From NCBI GenBank assembly GCA_934573945.1, contig CAKTMQ010000016.1, positions 1 through 21,372 on the forward strand: 21,372 nt of DNA. Direction: 5' to 3'. This DNA is from an uncultured Oscillospiraceae bacterium. GTDB lineage: Bacteria; Bacillota; Clostridia; Oscillospirales; Oscillospiraceae. The notes beneath the pieces were generated by a model. It searched no databases. It had not been told where the DNA came from and saw only the letters and a list, made by a program, of their open reading frames with translations. The stretch's first letter is position 1; the number at the start of each line of letters is the position of its first letter. Of this stretch, positions 15,631 through 21,372 are shown piece after piece. Both the position numbers and the translations under genes were made by a program.

Positions 15631-16557
15631 ATGAAGAAAAACCACGTAAAACAGCTCCTGGCCGCACTGTTGGCGGCATTGATGCTGCTGTCTCTGACTG
15701 CTTGCGGCGGTTCCTCCGCCTCGGACGATACCGATACACCCACCCCGTCGCAGCAGGAGACCGCCTCCGGCAGCGAGGCAAAGCCCTCCGGCCAGACCGG
15801 CGCTGCCGCCGACAGCAAAAAGGACACCGCCGCGGACAGCGGCACCGCCGACAAGCCGGCACAGAGCGACACTAAGGCCGATACGAAAACAGATACAAAA
15901 GCAGACACCAAGACTGACGTAAAAACCGATACCAAAAAGGACACCAAAACCGACACCAAGACGGATACCAAGCCTGACACCAAGACAGATACCAAGCCCG
16001 ACACCAAGACAGATACAAAAACCGACGACAAGACCGACACCACACCCGAGACAAAGCCGGATAGCCCGTCCACACCTTCCACTCCCTCTACCCCGTCTAC
16101 GCCCTCTACGCCTTCTACCCCTTCCACACCCTCTACGCCGACACCGAAATCCCTCTCCTGCACCATCTCCATCTCCTGTCACACTATTCTGGACAACATG
16201 GATATGTGCAATGGGAGTAAGCAGTCGCTGGTACCCTCTGACGGCGTCATCCTCTCTACCACTACCGTCACCTTCGAGGACGGCGATACGGTCTACGATG
16301 TGCTCCAGCGCGTCTGCCGCGACAACGGCATCCACATGGACTCCGTCTGGACGGCCAAGTACAACAGCGCTTATGTCAAGGGCATCAATAACCTCTATGA
16401 GTTCGACGTAGGTGAGGGCTCCGGCTGGATGTACAAGGTCAACGGATGGTTCCCCAACTACGGCTGCTCCAGCTACCGCCTCAAGGACGGCGACGTGATC
16501 TGCTGGGTCTACACCTGCGATCTGGGCGACGACGTCGGCGGCGGCTATATGAGTTGA
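15631..16557 (+). CDS. Stalked DUF4430 lipoprotein
   Basis: A 308-residue lipoprotein; the ATG follows AAGAGG by 10 bp, and an in-frame TTG nine bases earlier is not needed. The signal peptide ends in the lipobox LTAC followed by GGSS. A low-complexity stalk follows: a charged Asp-Thr-Lys repeat (about residues 80-143), then eight exact Ser-Thr-Pro triplets (147-170). The C-terminal domain (174-308) is DUF4430: TVYDVLQRVCRDNGI, GSGWMYKVNGWFPNYG, and an end reading YTCDLGDDVGG. This last motif matches the end of the first DUF4430 unit of the 1955-residue protein (MDMGADIGG), so the two are the same subfamily. No promoter is seen between the two genes, so it is probably co-transcribed with that protein under the riboswitch. 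The stalk would span the wall and place the domain between the anchored proteins and the importer; a ligand hand-over role is inferred. Confidence 0.88.
   Translation: MKKNHVKQLLAALLAALMLLSLTACGGSSASDDTDTPTPSQQETASGSEAKPSGQTGAAADSKKDTAADSGTADKPAQSDTKADTKTDTKADTKTDVKTDTKKDTKTDTKTDTKPDTKTDTKPDTKTDTKTDDKTDTTPETKPDSPSTPSTPSTPSTPSTPSTPSTPSTPTPKSLSCTISISCHTILDNMDMCNGSKQSLVPSDGVILSTTTVTFEDGDTVYDVLQRVCRDNGIHMDSVWTAKYNSAYVKGINNLYEFDVGEGSGWMYKVNGWFPNYGCSSYRLKDGDVICWVYTCDLGDDVGGGYMS
15868..16140 (+). repeat. Coding tandem repeats: Asp-Thr-Lys block then eight 9-bp Ser-Thr-Pro units
   Basis: From 15868 to about 16050 the DNA repeats variants of a GAC-ACC-AAG theme. From 16069 to 16140 there are exactly eight 9-bp units of the form TCN/TCT-ACN-CCN. 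Synonymous variation between units suggests they are kept for the protein sequence, although slipped-strand length change is possible. Confidence 0.9.
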
Positions 16558-16582
16558 ATTTCCCCGTTCTTTAGGGTATAAT
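16554..16582 (+). promoter_or_regulatory. Promoter of the ECF importer genes, overlapping the lipoprotein stop codon
   Basis: TTGAAT (16554-16559) and a perfect TATAAT (16577-16582) are spaced 17 bp. The -35 box contains the TGA stop of the lipoprotein gene. It lies downstream of the riboswitch, so the importer can be transcribed independently of it. Confidence 0.75.
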
Positions 16583-16621
16583 GAATTGATTTTACGCGCT
16601 TATGGAAAGGAGGCTCACCCC

Positions 16622-17512
16622 ATGTCTGATACGTTTTCCCGCTATCACCCGTCGGTGAACTTCCTCTTTTTCGCGTTGGTGCTGGTCTATGCCATGGTGC
16701 TGATGCACCCCGTGTGTCTGGCCATCTCGCTGGCAGGCGCCGTGTGCTACGCCGTGCAGCTCCATGGCCGCAAGGCTGTGACCTTCAGTCTGCGCTTCGC
16801 CCCGCCCGTGCTGCTGCTGGCAGCCATCGTGAATCCCGCCTTCAACCACGCCGGCGTGACGATCTTGACATATCTTCCCACCGGCAATCCCCTGACGCTG
16901 GAGAGCATCCTCTATGGTCTGGCCTCCGGCGCCATGCTCTGCGCGGTATTGCTGTGGTTTATGAGCTTCAACACGGTGATGTCCTCCGATAAATTCGTCT
17001 ATCTCTTCGGTCGGGTCATTCCCGCCCTGTCGCTGGTGCTGAGCATGACGCTGCGCTTCGTTCCCCGCTTCAAGCAGCAGCTGGACGTTGTACGTCAGGC
17101 ACAGTTCTGCATCGGCCGGGATGCGGATACCGGCAGCGTGTGGCAGCGGGTACGCAAGGCCGTCACCATCTTCTCCATTATGGTCACCTGGGCATTGGAA
17201 AACGCCATTGAGACCGCCGACAGCATGAAGAGCCGGGGCTACGGTCTGAAAGGACGCACCGCCTTTTCCATCTACCGCATGGAGGAGCGTGACCGCATCG
17301 CCCTGCTGTGGCTGGCCTTCTGCGGCATCTATCTCTTCTGCGGCTGTCTGGCCGGCGGACTGAAATGGTGGTACTTTCCCATGCTGCAGGGTACCCTGAC
17401 CCAGCCCATGACCATCAGCTTTTATCTGGTGTATCTGGCACTGTGCCTGACACCGGTGATCCTCAATGAAAAGGAGGCGCGGACATGGCGATCCTCACCA
17501 TCGAAAACCTGA
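16622..17512 (+). CDS. ecfT: ECF transporter transmembrane component EcfT
   Basis: A 296-residue CbiQ/EcfT-family membrane protein that couples the ATPases to the substrate-binding S component. AAAGGAGG 8 bp upstream fixes the ATG; an in-frame upstream start has no such site. It opens with the family-typical SRYHPSVNFLFF. Hydrophobic segments lie at about residues 13-30, 32-42, 56-72, 90-122, 135-150, 230-260 and 272-290. The cytoplasmic coupling region has AIETADSMKSRGYGLKGRTAF, fitting the conserved Ala-Arg-Gly coupling helix with the RGYGLKGR signature that docks onto EcfA. The next gene starts 28 bp before this one's stop codon, giving strong translational coupling. Substrate type is set by the S component, not by EcfT. 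Confidence 0.93.
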   Translation: MSDTFSRYHPSVNFLFFALVLVYAMVLMHPVCLAISLAGAVCYAVQLHGRKAVTFSLRFAPPVLLLAAIVNPAFNHAGVTILTYLPTGNPLTLESILYGLASGAMLCAVLLWFMSFNTVMSSDKFVYLFGRVIPALSLVLSMTLRFVPRFKQQLDVVRQAQFCIGRDADTGSVWQRVRKAVTIFSIMVTWALENAIETADSMKSRGYGLKGRTAFSIYRMEERDRIALLWLAFCGIYLFCGCLAGGLKWWYFPMLQGTLTQPMTISFYLVYLALCLTPVILNEKEARTWRSSPSKT

Positions 17513-20130
17513 CCTTCTCCTACCCGGAGCAGACCGTCCGCGCCATCGACGATCTCACGCTCACCGTCCCGGAGGGCGCCTTTGTGGTGCTGTGCGGTCC
17601 CTCCGGCTGCGGCAAGTCCACCCTTCTGCGGCAGCTGAAGCCCGCGCTGGCGCCCCACGGCGCCCGGTCAGGCCGCATCCTGTTCCGGGATACGCCCTTG
17701 GAGCAGATGGACGAGCGCACCCAGGCCGCCCGCATCGGCTTCGTCCAGCAATCCCCGGAAAATCAGGTCGTCACCGACAAGGTGTGGCACGAGCTGGCCT
17801 TCGGGCTGGAAAGTCTGGGCACGGACACCCCCACCATTCGCCGCCGCGTGGCGGAGATGGCGGCCTTCTTCGGTATCGAGGACTGGTTCTACCGGGACGT
17901 GAGCCAGCTCTCCGGCGGTCAGAAGCAGCTGCTGAACCTGGCCTCTGTGATGGTCATGCAGCCAGACGTGCTGATCCTGGACGAACCCACCAGCCAGCTG
18001 GATCCCATCGCCGCCTCGGACTTTCTGGCGGTGCTGGGCAAGATCAACCGGGAGCTGGGCACCACCATCCTGCTGACCGAACACCGTCTGGAGGAGGCCT
18101 TCCCGCTGGCCAGTATGGTCGCCGTGATGGACGGCGGCCGGCTGCTGTGTACCGGCACTCCTGCCCAGGTAGGACAGCAGCTCAAAGCGCTGGGGCACCG
18201 GATGTTCCTGGCCATGCCCGCCGCTATGCGGATCTGGGCAGCGGTGAAGTCCGACGCCTCCTGCCCCGTCACCGTCCGGGAGGGGCGTGATTTCCTGCAG
18301 ACATTCGCATCCCGCAAGCCGCTGCTGCCCCTGCCCGAGGAGCCCCGGCAGCCCAGACGGGAGGCCGTCATCACCGTAGAGGGTGCCTGGTTCCGCTACG
18401 AAAAGGACACTCCCGACGTGGTAAAGGGGCTGGATCTCCAGCTGCACCGGGGTGAATTTCTGGCGCTGCTGGGCGGCAACGGCGCGGGCAAGAGTACCAC
18501 GCTGAAGCTGCTGTCCGGCCTGCGTAAGCCCGACCGGGGCGATGTGTCCGTCTCCGGCACGCTGGGGATGCTGCCACAGAACCCTCAGACGTTGTTTGTG
18601 AAGAAAACCGTCCGCGAGGACTTGTTCGAGATCTTCTCCGGCAGCAAGCTGCCCCGTCAGGACCAGGAGACCCGGGTGGCGCAGATGGTACAGCTGTGCC
18701 GTCTGGACACGCTGCTGGATCGCCACCCCTACGACCTGTCCGGCGGTGAGCAGCAGCGTGCGGCACTGGCCAAGGTGCTGCTGCTGCGCCCGGAGATCCT
18801 CCTGCTGGACGAGCCCACCAAGGGTCTGGACGCGGAGTTCAAGCAGACCTTCGCCCAGATCCTCCGTGCCCTGCTGGCACAAGGTGTGTCGCTGCTGATG
18901 GTGAGCCACGATGTGGAGTTCTGTGCCCGGTATGCCCACCGCTGCGCTCTCTTCTTTGACGGCAGCGTTGTCACCGAGGGGACGCCCCGCGCCTTCTTCT
19001 CCGGCAACAGCTTCTACACCACCGCCGCCAACCGTATCGCCCGGCCTTTGGAACCTCAGGCGGTGACGGCTGAAGATGTGATGACCCTCTGCGGCGGTGA
19101 TGTGCCGCCTATGCCGGAGCTGCCCCAGGCGGTGCCTCCCCTGCCGGAACCTGCGGAGGAGACGCCGGACTGGAAACCGAAAAAGCTGCCCCTGTGGCGC
19201 AAGGCGCTGGCGGCGGTATCCGGCCTTGGCGCGGCGGCCATCTTTCTATACGCCACCTCTGTCACGGAGCTGTCCAGCGCCGTCACCCCCGAGGGGCTGA
19301 CAGAGCTTGGCAAACAGCAGCTGTGGCTGTATCTTCTCTTCTGCGGCCTGATGCTGGTGCTGGCGCTGTCCATCGGCCGCCGCTCCAAACCGCCTGTGCT
19401 GGTGCAGCAGCCGGTGGAAAAACGGCATCTGTCCAGGCGTACCGTCGCCGCTGCCGTGATGATCCTGCTGCTCATCCCGGTCACGCTGTTTGTCGGTGTG
19501 ACCTATCTGGGACGCAAGCAATATGCCATCACCTCCCTGCTGGTGTTGCTGGAGTGTATGCTCCCCTTCTTTCTGGTGTTTGAAGGCCGCAAACCTCAGG
19601 CACGGGAGCTGGTGGTCATCGCCGTGCTGTGCGCCATCTCCGTGGCCGGACGCGCCGCCTTCTTCATGCTACCCCAGTTCAAGCCGGTAATGGCCATGAC
19701 CATCATCTCCGGTGTGGCGCTGGGCGGTGAGAGCGGCTTTCTGGTGGGGGCACTGTCCATGCTGGTGTCCAATATGTTCTTCTCTCAGGGACCATGGACA
19801 CCCTGGCAGATGTTCTGTATGGGCATCATCGGCTTTCTGGCAGGCGTGCTCTTCCGCAAAGGATTGCTGCGCCGCAGCCGGGGCAGCCTGTGCGTGTTCG
19901 GTGCCTTCTGTGCCATTGTCATCTACGGCGGCATCATGAACCCCGCCTCCGTGCTGATGTGGGCCAGCACCGACACTCTGACGTGGCCGGTGCTGCTGAC
20001 CTATTACGTCACCGGCTTCCCGCTGGACTGCATCCACGCCGCCGCCACCTTCTTTTTCCTGTGGATCGCGGCAGAACCCATGCTGGAAAAGCTGGATCGT
20101 ATCAAGCTGAAATACGGATTGCTGACATAA
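17485..20130 (+). CDS. Fused ECF importer subunit: EcfA-EcfA'-S component
   Basis: An 881-residue single polypeptide with three modules; AAGGAGG 7 bp upstream of the ATG. ATPase 1 (1-250) has Walker A GPSGCGKST at 38, signature LSGGQKQ at 142 and Walker B VLILDEPTS at 162. ATPase 2 (about 293-515) has GGNGAGKST at 330, LSGGEQQ at 418 and LLLDEPTKGLD at 440. A Pro-rich linker leads to a membrane region (568-881): two helices, a basic loop, two helices, then an S-component-like core with FFMLPQFKPVMAM, GGESGFLVGALSMLVSN and SQGPWTPWQMFCMGIIGFLAG. In ECF importers the two ATPases and the S component are usually separate proteins, so this gene with EcfT would be a complete two-gene importer. Both ATPase sites look intact. 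Substrate is inferred to be cobalamin or another corrinoid from the riboswitch-controlled neighbours; the core alone does not settle it. Confidence 0.92.
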   Translation: MAILTIENLTFSYPEQTVRAIDDLTLTVPEGAFVVLCGPSGCGKSTLLRQLKPALAPHGARSGRILFRDTPLEQMDERTQAARIGFVQQSPENQVVTDKVWHELAFGLESLGTDTPTIRRRVAEMAAFFGIEDWFYRDVSQLSGGQKQLLNLASVMVMQPDVLILDEPTSQLDPIAASDFLAVLGKINRELGTTILLTEHRLEEAFPLASMVAVMDGGRLLCTGTPAQVGQQLKALGHRMFLAMPAAMRIWAAVKSDASCPVTVREGRDFLQTFASRKPLLPLPEEPRQPRREAVITVEGAWFRYEKDTPDVVKGLDLQLHRGEFLALLGGNGAGKSTTLKLLSGLRKPDRGDVSVSGTLGMLPQNPQTLFVKKTVREDLFEIFSGSKLPRQDQETRVAQMVQLCRLDTLLDRHPYDLSGGEQQRAALAKVLLLRPEILLLDEPTKGLDAEFKQTFAQILRALLAQGVSLLMVSHDVEFCARYAHRCALFFDGSVVTEGTPRAFFSGNSFYTTAANRIARPLEPQAVTAEDVMTLCGGDVPPMPELPQAVPPLPEPAEETPDWKPKKLPLWRKALAAVSGLGAAAIFLYATSVTELSSAVTPEGLTELGKQQLWLYLLFCGLMLVLALSIGRRSKPPVLVQQPVEKRHLSRRTVAAAVMILLLIPVTLFVGVTYLGRKQYAITSLLVLLECMLPFFLVFEGRKPQARELVVIAVLCAISVAGRAAFFMLPQFKPVMAMTIISGVALGGESGFLVGALSMLVSNMFFSQGPWTPWQMFCMGIIGFLAGVLFRKGLLRRSRGSLCVFGAFCAIVIYGGIMNPASVLMWASTDTLTWPVLLTYYVTGFPLDCIHAAATFFFLWIAAEPMLEKLDRIKLKYGLLT

Positions 20131-20165
20131 GAAGAACCCGGAAGCTGTGCTTCCGGGTTCTTCTT
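20129..20165. terminator. Bidirectional terminator between convergent genes
   Basis: A 17-bp perfect stem (20129-20145 with 20149-20165), loop TGT, A-rich on the 5' side and T-rich on the 3' side. It overlaps the stop codon of the fused importer gene and lies 10 bp from the end of the convergent phosphohexomutase gene, so it can serve both. Confidence 0.85.
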
Positions 20166-20175
20166 ATGCGATTCT

Positions 20176-21372
20176 TCACTTCGCCAGCGCTTCCGCCCAC
20201 TGGCCGTATTTCGCCAGATTGGCATCCCGCTCCGCCGGATCCTTGCCGATGGTCAGGATATAGACCTTGATCTTCGGCTCCGTACCGGAGGGACGCACCA
20301 GAATGGTGGTGCCGTCCGCCAACTCATAGCGCAGCACATTGCTGCCCCGCAGCTCCATGCCGTCCACCGCACCGGTGGCGCAGTCCACCACGGTGCCGTC
20401 GCTGTAGTCCTTGCGGCGCGCCACCTTCACACCGGAGATCTCCGCCGGCGGCGTCTGCCGCAGCGACTGCATCAGCTTGGCCATTCTCTCCAGGCCGTCC
20501 AGTCCCGGCATCACCAGATTATGGGTCTTTTCGCCGTACCAGCCGTACTTCTCATACAGCTTATCCAGCGCGTCATACAGGGTCATTCCCTGGGCGGCGT
20601 ACCACGCGGCCATCTCCGTCAGCAGCAGCGAGGCCGTCACACCGTCCTTATCCCGGACATAGTCCCCCAGCATATAGCCGTAGCTCTCCTCGTAGGAAAA
20701 GATCACCTTGCCCTCGCCGCTGGACTCCAATTGGTTCTTCTTCTCCGCCATAAACTTGAAACCTGTAAAAGTATCATAGCAGGTCACGCCGTGCGCCTGC
20801 GCCACCTTCCGCGCCATCTCCGTGGTGACGATGGTCTTGAGCAGCACCGGCTTCTCCGGCATCTTGCCGGAGCGCTGCATGGCGCCGTACAGATAGTCGG
20901 ACAGCAGCACGCCGGTCTGGTTACCGCTGACGGGGTGGAACTGTCCGTCCCTGCCCCGCACCATGATGCCCACCCGGTCACTGTCGGGGTCGGTGCCCAC
21001 GATGAAGTCCGCCTTTACCTGATCCGCCAGCGCCACTGCCAGATAGAAGCCCTCCGGATTCTCCGGATTGGGAGAGACCACCGTGGGGAAATCCCCGTCG
21101 ATGACCATCTGCTCCGGCACACAGTGCAGATGCTTGATGCCCAGACGGGTAAGCGCCTCCGGCACCAGCCGGTAGCCGCAGCCGTGGAAGGGGGTGTAGA
21201 CCACCTGGAACGTGTCCGCCACCTTGGCAACGGACTCATAGTCGTTGACCATGTCCATCACGTGTGCCATGAACCGCCGGTCGGTGTCCTCGCCTATGGT
21301 CTCGATCATTCCGGCCTTTACCGCCTCGTCAAAATCCATGGTGCGCACGCCGGTAAAGATGTCGATCTTCTC
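20176..21372 (-). CDS. pgcA: Phosphoglucomutase/phosphomannomutase, C-terminal part (cut by the right edge)
   Basis: An alpha-D-phosphohexomutase that interconverts hexose 1- and 6-phosphates. The frame is open to the last base of the window; 398 codons plus stop are present, against roughly 570-580 residues for the family, so the N-terminal domain with the phosphorylated active-site serine lies outside. Visible motifs: VVYTPFHGCGYRLVPEAL, then PEQ and DGDFPTV with SPNPENPEGF, the metal-binding loop GTDPDSDRVG, NQTGVLLSDYL, the sugar-binding FSYEESYGYMLGDYVRDKDG and the C-terminal phosphate-binding RPSGTEPKIKVY. All key residues of this part look intact. It is convergent with the importer genes and is probably a housekeeping neighbour, not part of the B12 system. 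The choice of pgcA over another phosphomutase name rests on these motifs and the size class. Confidence 0.93.
   Translation of the reverse strand, partial: EKIDIFTGVRTMDFDEAVKAGMIETIGEDTDRRFMAHVMDMVNDYESVAKVADTFQVVYTPFHGCGYRLVPEALTRLGIKHLHCVPEQMVIDGDFPTVVSPNPENPEGFYLAVALADQVKADFIVGTDPDSDRVGIMVRGRDGQFHPVSGNQTGVLLSDYLYGAMQRSGKMPEKPVLLKTIVTTEMARKVAQAHGVTCYDTFTGFKFMAEKKNQLESSGEGKVIFSYEESYGYMLGDYVRDKDGVTASLLLTEMAAWYAAQGMTLYDALDKLYEKYGWYGEKTHNLVMPGLDGLERMAKLMQSLRQTPPAEISGVKVARRKDYSDGTVVDCATGAVDGMELRGSNVLRYELADGTTILVRPSGTEPKIKVYILTIGKDPAERDANLAKYGQWAEALAK

Noticed and set aside
15868..16140. CRISPR-like or non-coding tandem repeat
   Set aside because: The repeats are in frame, have no spacers and encode a low-complexity stalk within an otherwise normal lipoprotein.

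Overview
The window looks like chromosome from a moderately GC-rich, gut-type Clostridia species, most likely Oscillospiraceae. This is inferred from the strong GC bias at third codon positions, the style of the signal peptides, sortase-like tails, InlB-type repeats, ECF transport genes and cobalamin riboswitches; no taxonomic marker gene is present. It can be read in four blocks.

Block 1 (1-2890). A three-gene minus-strand operon encodes a small polytopic membrane protein, thiamine pyrophosphokinase (thiN) and a DUF4430 lipoprotein. On the plus strand follow a tRNA-Gln(CTG) with its own promoter and terminator, and a small PH-domain protein with a strong promoter. Abutting the PH gene's stop codon is a non-coding element of about 310 bp with long imperfect terminal inverted repeats and two internal palindromes (MITE-like).

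Block 2 (2900-16557) is the core. Two very large secreted surface proteins are transcribed divergently, and each is preceded by a cobalamin riboswitch, intrinsic terminator(s) and a shared two-hairpin leader element. The minus-strand protein (1664 aa) has six InlB-type repeats, one DUF4430 domain, Cys-pair modules and a sortase-like tail. The plus-strand protein (1955 aa) has DUF4430, a cadherin-like sandwich, a second DUF4430-like segment, three helical FIVAR-like repeats, an alpha/alpha-barrel-like domain and a sortase-like tail. Combining an alpha/alpha barrel with a transcobalamin-C-like domain resembles the two-domain plan of animal intrinsic factor and transcobalamin. A DUF4430 lipoprotein on a long Lys-Thr-Asp/Ser-Thr-Pro stalk follows. 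Between the two riboswitches lies a broken padR gene fused to remains of a DUF1700-like membrane protein.

Block 3 (16554-20165) encodes an ECF importer: EcfT, then one polypeptide that fuses two EcfA ATPases to a membrane S-component-like domain. It has its own promoter overlapping the lipoprotein stop codon.

Block 4 (20176 to the right edge) is the C-terminal two thirds of a phosphoglucomutase/phosphomannomutase on the minus strand.

Working hypothesis (inference): blocks 2 and 3 form a vitamin B12/corrinoid capture relay. Wall-anchored transcobalamin-like proteins, made when B12 is scarce, would pass corrinoid to a stalked lipoprotein and then to the ECF importer. The riboswitches and the domain family support the ligand; no direct binding evidence can be read from sequence.
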